Shown here: in pieces, positions 54,085 through 62,453 of the stretch
How positions within the stretch are numbered: the first letter of the stretch is position 1
Layout of the letters: every line of letters starts with the position of its first letter
DNA from: Aestuariibacter sp.
Lineage (GTDB): Bacteria > Pseudomonadota > Gammaproteobacteria > Enterobacterales > Alteromonadaceae
Assembly: GCA_017794925.1 (NCBI GenBank)
Contig: CP051238.1
Location: 1,101,186 to 1,165,185 of the forward strand
Direction of reading: 5' to 3'
Length of the DNA: 64,000 nucleotides
Program-made: the position numbers and the translations under genes
The notes under the pieces: model-generated
The model's input: only the letters and a program-made list of their open reading frames with translations
Databases searched by the model: none
Told to the model about the DNA's origin: nothing

Positions 54085-54648
54085 ATGCATCACTTAACAC
54101 TTTGCCAAACTGAAGCTATTGATACTCTGGCTCACCCAGAAGCGTACGAACATGTTGAATTAGACTCTTCTGCTTTGAGCATCTTTACTGATTTTCACGA
54201 GCACCAGCCACTGGTGATTGACGGTAGCGTAAAAGCCATCGAACTGGAGCGCTTAATGCGTCAGTCACACGTGAAAATGAAAGTGGTTTTGGATAAACAC
54301 GAGCAGTTTGTCGGGATTGTTACCCTGGCAGACATAACGGAGCAGAAAATTTTGCAACGCGTTGTGCAATTGGGGCTGCCCCGTTCTGAACTACTGGTTG
54401 TCGATATGATGCAACCAAAAGCCACTTTACAGGCCTTTGACTACAACGAACTGAAAGTGGCGTCTGTAAAAGACGTGGTAGATACGCTGCAGGACAATGG
54501 TAAGATGCATTGTCTGGTAATTGATAAACAGCAACATGAAATCCGGGGCGTGATTAGCGTAAGCGATATTGCGCGAATTTTAAGGGTGCCGCTGGACATT
54601 CAATCACAACCTTCCTTCGCTGCACTTTCACACATTATTGCAGCATAA
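54085..54648 (+). CDS. CBS-domain pair protein
   Basis: A 187-residue protein consisting of two CBS motifs (KMKVVLDKHEQFVGIVTLADITEQKIL and KMHCLVIDKQQHEIRGVISVSDIARIL). A tandem CBS pair usually binds adenine nucleotides and acts as an energy sensor. No catalytic domain is attached, so it probably regulates another protein. AGGATTAACTC precedes ATG, and a strong terminator follows. Confidence 0.8.
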   Translation: MHHLTLCQTEAIDTLAHPEAYEHVELDSSALSIFTDFHEHQPLVIDGSVKAIELERLMRQSHVKMKVVLDKHEQFVGIVTLADITEQKILQRVVQLGLPRSELLVVDMMQPKATLQAFDYNELKVASVKDVVDTLQDNGKMHCLVIDKQQHEIRGVISVSDIARILRVPLDIQSQPSFAALSHIIAA

Positions 54649-54661
54649 AAAAGAAAGACAT

Positions 54662-54686
54662 ACGGGGGCGATGCCCCCGTCTTTTT
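54662..54686 (+). terminator. Rho-independent terminator after the CBS gene
   Basis: ACGGGGGC (54662-54669) and GCCCCCGT (54673-54680) with a three-base loop, followed by CTTTTTAT. Confidence 0.9.
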
Positions 54687-54766
54687 ATACGCAAATCACG
54701 TCAATCATACTTGCTTCGCCGGAATATTTGTTACACTAATGTTATTGAGTGGAATGAGGGACTGAA

Positions 54767-55216
54767 GTGGCAAGCTATTACAACAAACAACACGGTGAAT
54801 TTACTTTAACGATGATTCAGGATGTCGTGTTAACCAATGCCATTGGCCCGTGGAATCTGGAGTGTATTGTTCAATTTGGCCTGAAATACGGCGAAAGTGT
54901 GTATTCTGCTAAAGCCACTAAATGGGCAGACATTATCATGCTCCAGGGGGAAAGCTTATTAGTACCCGATGCAGAAAAGGATTTACAGATTCGTATTGCT
55001 CGCGCGGTGCAAACTGGATTGACTCACGTTGCTGTTGTAATGTGCAAATCCGAAGTAAAGACCACGGCGAAAATGCAAATGTCCCGACTGTATAAAGGTT
55101 TACCTGCAACCCTCGAATTTTTTGAAACGCTGGGAGAGGCTATGGATTGGGTTACGCAGCAGGGTTACCGTTGCGAACGTGAATCTGTAGAAAACTTTTT
55201 TGAACAGGCGTTCTAA
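54767..55216 (+). CDS. STAS/SpoIIAA-like protein of unknown function
   Basis: A 149-residue protein with GTG start (GAGGGACTGAA upstream). The layout MIQDVVLTNAIGPWNLECIVQFG, WADIIMLQGESLLVPDAE, THVAVVMCKSEVKTTAKMQMSR and FFETLGEAMDWVTQQGY resembles the SpoIIAA-like/STAS fold proteins of marine gammaproteobacteria. The partner is unknown. This is a pattern judgement; a plain hypothetical call is the safe alternative. Confidence 0.6.
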   Translation: MASYYNKQHGEFTLTMIQDVVLTNAIGPWNLECIVQFGLKYGESVYSAKATKWADIIMLQGESLLVPDAEKDLQIRIARAVQTGLTHVAVVMCKSEVKTTAKMQMSRLYKGLPATLEFFETLGEAMDWVTQQGYRCERESVENFFEQAF

Positions 55217-55244
55217 CAACCGGTAACCCGTAACGAAATTTAAT

Positions 55245-55739
55245 TTAATCTACAGCCGCCGCCGGCGCGATTTGAGATGCGTACTCGACTTTAGTTCTTA
55301 CCACTAGTTCGTTGTATCGGTTATACGAGTTGACCGTTTTTTCTCTTCCAAATAGTTCGTCCATAGCCCGCCAAAACTGTATATCAGCCTCTGTTGTGCG
55401 CCAGTCCAGGGTACTGTAATCATTTGGCATTGGCCAAATCATCAGAAAGTCATATTCACCGCTTGTCATTCTGTATAGAGAAGGCCCGGGTTGGCCGGTT
55501 TTGGCTATCGCCTTTATAGCCACCTCGGTAACTATTTCAATAAACTCTTCTTCATGACCCGGTTTAACAACAAGGTAAACATTGCGGACTACCCTGGCGT
55601 GATTGTTTTTCTCTGGTTGCATTGCATTCAGGTATTGCTGCCACTGTTCCTCTGTAGGCATGGTTTCTTCTGCCATTATTGGAGGAGCAAGCAATGAAAT
55701 AAGTAAAGTCATAAGTGAAAGGTAAGCGAAACGAATCAT
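55245..55739 (-). CDS. Exported dimeric alpha-beta-barrel-like protein
   Basis: A 164-residue protein with a signal peptide (cleavage near MAEET). The core ARVVRNVYLVVKPGHEEEFIEIVTEVAIKAI and DFLMIWPMPNDYSTLDWRTTEADIQFW suggests a ferredoxin-like alpha-beta barrel of the EthD/ABM type. GGAGATACT precedes ATG. It is divergent from the CadC-like regulator, which may control it. Function is not known. Confidence 0.6.
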   Translation of the reverse strand: MIRFAYLSLMTLLISLLAPPIMAEETMPTEEQWQQYLNAMQPEKNNHARVVRNVYLVVKPGHEEEFIEIVTEVAIKAIAKTGQPGPSLYRMTSGEYDFLMIWPMPNDYSTLDWRTTEADIQFWRAMDELFGREKTVNSYNRYNELVVRTKVEYASQIAPAAAVD

Positions 55740-55904
55740 AGTATCTCCTTGTTTTTCAGTTCATTCGCCAATTATTGTGGCTAGCCCTGTGTGAAAAAAC
55801 CTGAAAGAAACCTCCAAAAATGTCTGAAATCTCTCCTATTGAACTCCAATACAATTATTGTTAATTTTTTGTCGCGAAAAGAAAGCGATACGAGTGAAAT
55901 TTAC

Positions 55905-58073
55905 ATGGATGAAATGACAATAGGCTGTCTTACGTTCTTGCGGAATGAGAACAAAATTCAGTGTGGTGGCAATAAAATAAAAGTAACGCCACAGGTCATG
56001 TCACTTGCTGACATTCTCGGTCGTTCAGTTAATCAGGTTGTTTTGCGAAATGAGCTAGTCGCCGAGCTTTGGCCTGAAACCGTCGTCGGAGACGAATCAT
56101 TAACCCGCTTGGTCTCTGATCTTCGAAAGGCACTCAGAGCACTTAATGCCGAATCATCTGTCAGCGTTAAAACTGTTGCCAAGCGGGGTTACAAGCTGGT
56201 CGTGGTAGAAGAAAGCCAGCCTGAAGTAAGCAAACAACAAACGCCACACCTTCAGCCTTCCGAAAAAGCAGTACCTTATTTTAAAAACGTCAGACTTTGG
56301 GCCATTGTTTTAGTCGTCCTCTGCGTATGCTTTGCTGCTTTATATTCTCAAAAAAATACACAACCGCCCGCTATTTTAGTGTTGCCATTCGACAACTTAA
56401 CTGGAGATCCGGATGTGGATTTATTGTCAGATGGGCTGGTAGAGGATGTTGTCACTGCACTGACAGACTATCCGGAAGTGGCGGTTGCAGCTAAAACATC
56501 AAGCTTTTATTTCAAGGCAAACCCGCACAGCCTGGAAGACATTTCCGGAAAACTCAATGTCGATTATGTGCTGGAGGGGGCGGTATCTGGAGAAAATGCG
56601 GATTTGCAGATCAGTTACCGATTGGTGAATGCTCGAACAGGATTTGCTGCATGGTCAAAAATTCGCACTATCAGTTCGTCCGAATGGCGGGCCGTTAACC
56701 AGGAGTTACTCGAACAACTTGCAGTTTCTTTTGATTTTAATGTCGCGTCACGAAACCCCAGCAAATTAATATCGGAAGAAGCTTACCGTCTATTCTTAAA
56801 GGCAAATCGTTTGTCGGAGCAAAGTTATAGCGTAGAGACGTTACATGACGCTGCTGAATTATACGAGAGGGCTGAGTTGCTTGCACCGAGAGAGCCGCAG
56901 TTGTTGCTGGCGAGTGCGGTTAACTACCTGGAGCTCATGACATTGGTTGAGCCTGAAAGTCGTGAAGCAATGTATGCAAGTGCTTCGGAAAAAATAGCGA
57001 AGGCAAAGAAATTCGGTGCTCCCAGAAAAACGGTATTGTTCTTGGAAGGAATGAGGCTGTCGCCACACCCGTCTAACGTGGTGAACAGCGATATTAATCA
57101 AGCGCTATCATTATTTTCGCAAGCCCACGCATTAGGAGAAAAAAGCTACGACTTTTATTTTACTTATGCGTATTTTCTCTCTACGCAGAAGCAATATGAG
57201 AAAGCGAAGGCAATAACCCAGGAAGGCATTAGCTATCACCCTCTGGCATTCCGGCTACACGGGGCAATGACAGCGATAAACCTGCTGACTTTAAACGCTG
57301 AAAGCGCGGGACTCTCGGTGGAACAAATGCGTAAGCTGAATCCTGATAGTACGGTAACCGATTGGATGGCGTCGTTGGTCCATGCAATGAAAGGAGAGTA
57401 TCAGGAGGCGTTTACGGCTAGTCAATTGGAGCGTGAGAAGTCGCCTTCATTCAGGTCTTTGATGAGAGATAGTTTCGTTGCCATTGCGGCCAACAGAGGG
57501 GATTTGCTTATTAGCATAATAAATGCCTGTGAAAATATGGCTTTTGAGGTAGCGCAGTGTGAGCTACTAAACACCATTAAGAGCGTTCATTCGAAACAAG
57601 TTTTTACGCCGGATAACAGTCTGTTGATTCCAGAATCTTCTGTTTTTCTTCAGGCGGTTGCCGCCAATGTTTCTGAACATACTGATCCTGAAAGCAAGAC
57701 GCGAATTAACGATGCGCTGAACTCTGTAGTTGGATCTGCGGGATTCTACTATCGCGATAATTGGAATTTGTTGTTTGAAAACGTGTTATTGGGAGCATAT
57801 CAATCAGATAAGGAAAAAGTGCTTTCTGACAATGTAATAAGCGTGTATTTCGAAGCTGAGTTACTCGCCTCAGAGGGGAAGACTGAACGTTGTTTGGAAA
57901 AGTTGGATGAGATTGTCGACCAAATGCCTGTCATTCCAATAGGACGGGCGTATGCATTTTTTGAAAGTCCTTTTTTTGCTTCAATGCGGGATATTCCGGA
58001 ATTTCATGAGAAAAAGCGAGTATTCGAAAAAAACTTAGAAGAGCGATATTCTGCTCTTACCTGGGAGCCCTGA
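55905..58073 (+). CDS. CadC-like membrane transcriptional regulator with TPR periplasmic domain
   Basis: A one-component regulator: N-terminal OmpR-type winged helix (about residues 1-95: VLRNELVAELWPETVVGDESLTRLVSDLRKAL, TVAKRGYKLVV), one transmembrane helix (about 130-150), then a periplasmic part that begins ILVLPFDNLTGDPDVDLLSDGLVEDVVTAL (an adenylate-cyclase-associated/TolB-like domain) and continues with TPR repeats. ATG at 55905 fits the domain start; the frame extends back to GTG at 55791. The likely target is the divergent exported protein gene or its own operon. The signal is unknown. Confidence 0.8.
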   Translation: MDEMTIGCLTFLRNENKIQCGGNKIKVTPQVMSLADILGRSVNQVVLRNELVAELWPETVVGDESLTRLVSDLRKALRALNAESSVSVKTVAKRGYKLVVVEESQPEVSKQQTPHLQPSEKAVPYFKNVRLWAIVLVVLCVCFAALYSQKNTQPPAILVLPFDNLTGDPDVDLLSDGLVEDVVTALTDYPEVAVAAKTSSFYFKANPHSLEDISGKLNVDYVLEGAVSGENADLQISYRLVNARTGFAAWSKIRTISSSEWRAVNQELLEQLAVSFDFNVASRNPSKLISEEAYRLFLKANRLSEQSYSVETLHDAAELYERAELLAPREPQLLLASAVNYLELMTLVEPESREAMYASASEKIAKAKKFGAPRKTVLFLEGMRLSPHPSNVVNSDINQALSLFSQAHALGEKSYDFYFTYAYFLSTQKQYEKAKAITQEGISYHPLAFRLHGAMTAINLLTLNAESAGLSVEQMRKLNPDSTVTDWMASLVHAMKGEYQEAFTASQLEREKSPSFRSLMRDSFVAIAANRGDLLISIINACENMAFEVAQCELLNTIKSVHSKQVFTPDNSLLIPESSVFLQAVAANVSEHTDPESKTRINDALNSVVGSAGFYYRDNWNLLFENVLLGAYQSDKEKVLSDNVISVYFEAELLASEGKTERCLEKLDEIVDQMPVIPIGRAYAFFESPFFASMRDIPEFHEKKRVFEKNLEERYSALTWEP

Positions 58074-58080
58074 AAAATTA

Positions 58081-58407
58081 TCAGCTGCTTTTCAATGCAG
58101 CCGCATAAGCCTGGCGTGCCCAATCGCGGGCATCATCCGGATCATCATAAATGTCTTCCGGCGCTTCCATGTAACTGAGTGCGATGGTTTTGCCCTGCCG
58201 GACGTAAGTAAACGGTGAATAGCCCCGCTCTTCAAGCGCTTGTTTCATCCCGGCGTCAACTTTTATATAAAGCTGATCGCTCACTACCAACGCAAACATT
58301 TTCCCCAGATGAAACACACCATAGCCACCAAACATTCTTTTTAACTGTATAGACCCGAAACCGCTGAATACATCGTGCAGGCTATTGGCAAACTGATTCG
58401 CTGACAT
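58081..58407 (-). CDS. TfoX N-terminal domain protein
   Basis: A 108-residue protein equal to the TfoX N-terminal domain: SGFGSIQLKRMFGGYGVFHLGKMFALVVSDQLYIKVDAG. It lacks the C-terminal TfoX domain that is present in competence regulator Sxy/TfoX, so a direct role in competence is doubtful. It is convergent with the CadC-like gene with 7 bp between them. Confidence 0.85.
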   Translation of the reverse strand: MSANQFANSLHDVFSGFGSIQLKRMFGGYGVFHLGKMFALVVSDQLYIKVDAGMKQALEERGYSPFTYVRQGKTIALSYMEAPEDIYDDPDDARDWARQAYAAALKSS

Positions 58408-58492
58408 GTGGGTGAAGTCCTTTGTTGGCGTAGTTTCCCAGTCTACTTTGGTACTTTTTTAATCTCAATTCACAATTTCTTTCACTTTTATT

Positions 58493-58521
58493 GGAATAAA
58501 ACCTAACGCGTCTCCGTTAAC
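58493..58521 (+). promoter_or_regulatory. Candidate ECF-sigma promoter for the Lys/Arg-free secreted protein gene
   Basis: GGAAT at 58493-58497 and CGTTAAC at 58515-58521, 17 bp between. The same pair of elements occurs upstream of the sigma gene and of the S8 protease gene. The transcript would start about 25 bp before the coding start. Confidence 0.6.
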
Positions 58522-58553
58522 TCAATGTCAATGTGACATAACTGGAGATGATT

Positions 58554-59342
58554 ATGAAAACGTTCACTTTTACTTCACTGGTTTTAGCCATGGGCCTTAC
58601 ACATGGTACTGCAATGGCGCAGTCTGTTGAAACAGATGTTGCTGTTAACCAATCTACCTCGGTTGATTCTCAAGCATCGATTAACACCGAGCAAGGTGTA
58701 CCTTCATCGCTGTCTTTATCGTTGTCAAATCAATCAGATGTGCAGGCAACAAATGATGTCAGCGAGCAAATGACTGAAGACTCTGCGGAGCAGGTTGGAG
58801 ATTCAGCCTCCGAGGTTGCTGATACCGCGGAAGCGTCTGGCGATGCGGTAGGCGAAACAGAACAGCAAGCGGAAGCTTCGATGAATTCAACCGTTGAACA
58901 AGGGACTGAAATAGCGGGTAACCTGCCCGTGGAAGCAGTGTCGGAATCATTGCAAGGCAGCGTAGATACGACGGTGGTAACGGGTGTTGGTACGCTGGTG
59001 AATACGGGTGGTTCAATTGGGAATGCGCTACAGGACTCAGAATCTGTTGTGACCGGTGCGATTCAAGGCACATTACAAAACACATTACAAAACACCATTG
59101 ATACTGCCACCGTTATGCAGATAGCCGATACGGCTTCCGTTGAGCAAGTGGTCACCTCAGCAATATCAACTAATGTTGCGCAGTCAGTATCTACCTCAGC
59201 GGTATCACAAGTCAGTGACTCGGTTAATGCAACGGTAAACAGCACGGTTAACAACAGCGTGTCTACCGCTGTAGAAGGCGCGGTATCAAATACCGTTAAC
59301 GATGCAGTAACGGCAAACATTAGCTCAATTCTGGGTAACTAG
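58554..59342 (+). CDS. Secreted low-complexity acidic protein, mature form without Lys, Arg, His, Cys or aromatics
   Basis: A 262-residue protein. ATG at 58554 is chosen because GGAG lies six bases ahead; ATG 58548 is directly joined to it and has no room for a ribosome site. After a signal peptide ending AMA, the remaining 240 residues are built almost only of Ser, Thr, Val, Ala, Asn, Gln, Asp, Glu, Gly, Ile and Leu; I find no Lys, Arg, His, Cys, Phe, Trp or Tyr. The C-terminal third has repeating VSxxVSxxVNxTVN-like periodicity suggesting beta-solenoid or amphipathic helix assembly. A 12-bp tandem duplication encodes TLQNTLQN. It is followed by a terminator and an outer-membrane barrel gene. 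No family is recognised. Confidence 0.75.
   Translation: MKTFTFTSLVLAMGLTHGTAMAQSVETDVAVNQSTSVDSQASINTEQGVPSSLSLSLSNQSDVQATNDVSEQMTEDSAEQVGDSASEVADTAEASGDAVGETEQQAEASMNSTVEQGTEIAGNLPVEAVSESLQGSVDTTVVTGVGTLVNTGGSIGNALQDSESVVTGAIQGTLQNTLQNTIDTATVMQIADTASVEQVVTSAISTNVAQSVSTSAVSQVSDSVNATVNSTVNNSVSTAVEGAVSNTVNDAVTANISSILGN
59069..59092 (+). repeat. 12-bp tandem duplication inside the low-complexity gene
   Basis: CACATTACAAAA occurs twice in a row, encoding TLQN twice; a trace of repeat-length change in this gene. Confidence 0.8.
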
Positions 59343-59356
59343 TCATGTGCATAAAG

Positions 59357-59389
59357 GGAGGAGGCCAGACGGCCTCTCTCTTTGCTTTT
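59357..59389 (+). terminator. Rho-independent terminator after the low-complexity gene
   Basis: GAGGCC (59361-59366) and GGCCTC (59371-59376) with further flanking pairs, then TCTCTTTGCTTTT. It sits between the low-complexity gene and the barrel gene, so the barrel may be made from partial read-through or its own promoter. Confidence 0.75.
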
Positions 59390-59438
59390 GCGCTATTGCA
59401 CTTCTAATTCGATGTTTAAGCTGTTGGGGACATTAACG

Positions 59439-60335
59439 ATGAAGAAATTAATACCAATCACCACCATTGCTGTAATCAGCGTACCTGTGATGGCGAGTGT
59501 TACCTATAAAGGTGAGTTGAAAGCAGGTGCTCAGTACGATTCCAACGTGACCGTTAATGAACTGGATCGCGCCAGTAATCAATCTGATTATGCCGGTTAT
59601 CTGAAAGGTAAGTTCAGCGCCGAATGGCAGGCTACGGATGCATTGTCTTTCAATGCTGGCGTGAACCATCAGCGCACGCATTATCAGGATGCGACAGACT
59701 TTAATCTGGCTATTACTACTGTAAATGTGGGGGCTGGCTGGCAAACCGGCGTGGGGAAATGGGGCGTGCACAGCTATCTCGCTGAAGCAACATTAGCGGG
59801 TAGTGATTTTATGCAATACCAACAATCGGGCGTAAGCTGGCAAAATAGCATTACTGCAAAAAACTACTTGCATGTCAGTGCTGACTATCTTCAAAAGCGT
59901 TTTGATACGTTGCCTGAGCGTGATGCTAGGGGTGGGCAGTTGTCTACACAGTGGTTTTATTTGCCAGACCTGGATGGCGAAATGATTAACATTGGTTACA
60001 CCTACCAATACGAAGATGCGGACACTGACAGACTCGATTTTTCTGGACACAGCGGGCAGGTGAGCTGGACTTACCCTACTCAAATTTGGGGAGCGCCCAC
60101 GTCGCTGAAAGCCCAGTATCAGTTTGTGTACAGGGACTACAGTGAAGCAGAAGCGTTTTTGTCTGTGACCCAACGTACCGACCGTCAGCATACCCTGGGC
60201 TTAACAGTCAGTTATGAACTTACTGAGCATGTTGCGCTGGATGTGGGGGCAAAATATGCAGACTATCAGTCGAACCTGGCCATTGCCGATTATCAGGAAA
60301 ATCAAGCCAATGTGGGCTTTACTGCCAGTTTTTAA
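59439..60335 (+). CDS. Small outer-membrane beta-barrel protein
   Basis: A 298-residue protein: signal peptide cleaved after PVMA, then alternating amphipathic strands with Tyr/Trp belts (TYKGELKAGAQYDSNVTV, LSFNAGVNHQRTHY, LHVSADYLQKRF, SLKAQYQFVYRDYS) and a terminal Phe in NVGFTASF. Roughly 14 strands are possible. The start is the ATG with GGGGACATTAACG ahead. It resembles the barrel part of surface-assembly or export proteins but no family is certain. It lies between the low-complexity secreted protein and the convergent S8 protease, suggesting a shared surface function. Confidence 0.75.
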   Translation: MKKLIPITTIAVISVPVMASVTYKGELKAGAQYDSNVTVNELDRASNQSDYAGYLKGKFSAEWQATDALSFNAGVNHQRTHYQDATDFNLAITTVNVGAGWQTGVGKWGVHSYLAEATLAGSDFMQYQQSGVSWQNSITAKNYLHVSADYLQKRFDTLPERDARGGQLSTQWFYLPDLDGEMINIGYTYQYEDADTDRLDFSGHSGQVSWTYPTQIWGAPTSLKAQYQFVYRDYSEAEAFLSVTQRTDRQHTLGLTVSYELTEHVALDVGAKYADYQSNLAIADYQENQANVGFTASF

Positions 60336-60346
60336 ACACAATAGAT

Positions 60347-61711
60347 CTAGGGTAGCCAGACGCCTTCGCCATACACCGGATCCCACCCTGGCTCACCCTT
60401 ATCCTGTAATTGACCGCGTAGTTGGTGGGGTAATTCAACAAGTCCGGTTGCTTCCGAAGATTCACAGGTTAACCAGTGGCTCAGCCAGCCCGCAATGGCA
60501 GGCGAGGCCATTGAAGTACCGGTTTCTGGACCTGTTTCACCGTTTATTCGAGCAGTGATAACACTGACACCTGGCGCAGAAACCGCCACCTGTTCGCCCT
60601 GATTTGCCCAGCGGTATATCGTGCCGCTTGCATCCACGGCAGAGACGCCAATCACCTCTGGAAACGCCGCAGGATATAAGGGCGGTGCCGCAGGGCCCGC
60701 GTTACCTACCGCCGCGACCAGCGTAATACCGCTTTCAGATAGCCGGGTAATGGCTTTTTCCAGCAACGGGTTTTGTGGCCCGGTAAGACTCATATTAATA
60801 ACGGAAATCTGCTGTTTTGACAGCCAGTCCATACCACTGATTAAATCGAATAAGCTGGCACCTTGGGAAACCTGGGTTCTGGAATAAAAGACCGCCGCAT
60901 TAAAAACCTGACTGCGCTGAGATAGCTGCTGCTGAAGTATACCTGCGACCGCCGTGCCATGGGCCAGACTCAGGGGAAGGGATTCATCTAAAAAACGTTG
61001 CTGCGTAATGCTGAGGCTTGTTAACAGCGGATGATGTACCTCAATGGCTGAATCCAGCATACCAATACGAGAGGGCTGATTGCACAATTGTGCTGCAGAA
61101 TTTAATTTTTTCTGTTCGCTATTCATTGTGTCTGACGCCGGACCCGCCTGAGTAAGATAGATGTGGTTTCGGCCCATCTGAGTTTGCAGGTGCGCTGGCA
61201 GTGACGCTTTCATCGCTTGAACAGAATTTAATTCATCAGGCACGCGAATACTGACAAGCCAGTTGTCCAGTAACGATACATAGCGCTGCTTAACCACATT
61301 GAAAGAAGACTTTGCCAGCCAGGTTAAGTCAGCGTCTGAGACATACAACACCCATTCTCTGGCAATCGCCAGATCGCCTTGAGGGGTAGTATCTTCCCTT
61401 ATTACCGTTTGCTGTATCGAATTAACGACATTAAGTGCCTGCTTTACGGGTAACAAGGCCTGTGATAATTCGGTGGTCAATGTGGTTTTGAGCTCTGGCA
61501 GCAAATCGGGTAAGGCCGGTGCAACACGTGGTTGAATACGGTCTGCAATACGTTCGTTAGCCACTCGTCGGGATATGTCCTCAATAGGTTGAGTGACTGA
61601 GCGCGTCACCGATGGCAGGACTTGTGCATCTGTAACAGGTGCATAACTCGTTAGTGCAACAGCGGTAAGGATGACCTTGCGCATAAACGTATTGGGATAA
61701 GTAAACTTCAT
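60347..61711 (-). CDS. Secreted S8 (subtilisin-like) serine protease
   Basis: A 454-residue exported protease: signal peptide (to about residue 29), a region of 180 residues with no catalytic motif that may be a propeptide, then the catalytic triad Asp220 (GMLDSAIE), His251 (LAHGTAVAG) and Ser400 (GTSMASPAIAG) with oxyanion Asn337 (VGNAGPA). The chain ends soon after the catalytic domain. AAGGTG precedes ATG. It is divergent from the ECF sigma gene; the intergenic region has the GGAAT-N16-CGTTAAC pattern facing both genes. It would act outside the cytoplasm. Confidence 0.88.
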   Translation of the reverse strand: MKFTYPNTFMRKVILTAVALTSYAPVTDAQVLPSVTRSVTQPIEDISRRVANERIADRIQPRVAPALPDLLPELKTTLTTELSQALLPVKQALNVVNSIQQTVIREDTTPQGDLAIAREWVLYVSDADLTWLAKSSFNVVKQRYVSLLDNWLVSIRVPDELNSVQAMKASLPAHLQTQMGRNHIYLTQAGPASDTMNSEQKKLNSAAQLCNQPSRIGMLDSAIEVHHPLLTSLSITQQRFLDESLPLSLAHGTAVAGILQQQLSQRSQVFNAAVFYSRTQVSQGASLFDLISGMDWLSKQQISVINMSLTGPQNPLLEKAITRLSESGITLVAAVGNAGPAAPPLYPAAFPEVIGVSAVDASGTIYRWANQGEQVAVSAPGVSVITARINGETGPETGTSMASPAIAGWLSHWLTCESSEATGLVELPHQLRGQLQDKGEPGWDPVYGEGVWLP

Positions 61712-61826
61712 AGCGACACCTTAATACAAAAGTGAAAATGGTGGTACCGGCTTTATATTCATCCAGCAGCGAAGACAGTATTTGAAACGCGATCACAGTA
61801 AGCCGGATAACCGGTATCTATGTTGA

Positions 61827-61854
61827 GTTAACGAAATAAATAAAAAAAAATTCC
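61827..61854 (-). promoter_or_regulatory. Candidate ECF-sigma promoter for the S8 protease
   Basis: On the minus strand GGAAT (complement of 61850-61854), 16 bp, then CGTTAAC (complement of 61827-61833). Same elements and spacing as the sigma gene promoter. Confidence 0.6.
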
Positions 61855-61862
61855 AATTAAAG

Positions 61863-61890
61863 GGAATAAAATAAACGCTGCCTCGTTAAC
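61863..61890 (+). promoter_or_regulatory. Candidate autoregulatory ECF-sigma promoter
   Basis: GGAAT at 61863-61867, 16 bp, CGTTAAC at 61884-61890, about 60 bp upstream of the sigma gene start. Indicates positive autoregulation, usual for ECF sigma factors. Confidence 0.6.
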
Positions 61891-61949
61891 CCTTTAAAAG
61901 AGGCAATTCGGAGGGGGCATTCCACCTCCTTGCAGTGTAGGAAAATACA

Positions 61950-62453
61950 ATGACAACAACACAATCAGCACAACTCAAAAGTATGCTGCCAGTTCTAAGA
62001 CGATTTGCATATTCGCTGACGGGTAGCATGGCTGACGCCGACGACTTATTACAAAACACCGTGGAAAAATTACTGAGTAAGCCGATCCCGGAAGACGTTG
62101 AATTACTGGCCTGGTCCTATCGGGTATGCCGCAATTTATGGATTGATGAATACAGAGCGAACAAAGTGCGACAGGCCGCAGTGCACAAACCAGAACTGCA
62201 ACACACAGACATTGATGCGACTTCACAAATCACTGCAGATATCACGCTAAAGCAGGTAGAAAGCGCGATGGCGACCCTGCCTGATGAGCAACGTGAGGTG
62301 TTGTCTTTGGTGGCGGTACAGGGGATGTCTTATCAGGATACTGCCACCGTATTGTCGGTGCCATCGGGTACCGTCATGAGCCGATTGGCAAGGGCCAGAA
62401 CCAAGCTGGCACAAATACTGAACCTGGATAAAGGCAATGAGGTAACGGCATGA
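61950..62453 (+). CDS. ECF RNA polymerase sigma factor
   Basis: A 167-residue sigma-70 family protein with only regions 2 and 4. Region 2: SMADADDLLQNTVEKLL and WSYRVCRNLWIDEYRANKV; region 4: LPDEQREVLSLVAVQGMSYQDTATVL, then VPSGTVMSRLARARTKL. Its gene overlaps the following anti-sigma gene by 4 bp, so levels are coupled. The repeated GGAAT/CGTTAAC promoter pairs nearby suggest the regulon includes itself, the divergent S8 protease and the low-complexity secreted protein. Confidence 0.9.
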   Translation: MTTTQSAQLKSMLPVLRRFAYSLTGSMADADDLLQNTVEKLLSKPIPEDVELLAWSYRVCRNLWIDEYRANKVRQAAVHKPELQHTDIDATSQITADITLKQVESAMATLPDEQREVLSLVAVQGMSYQDTATVLSVPSGTVMSRLARARTKLAQILNLDKGNEVTA

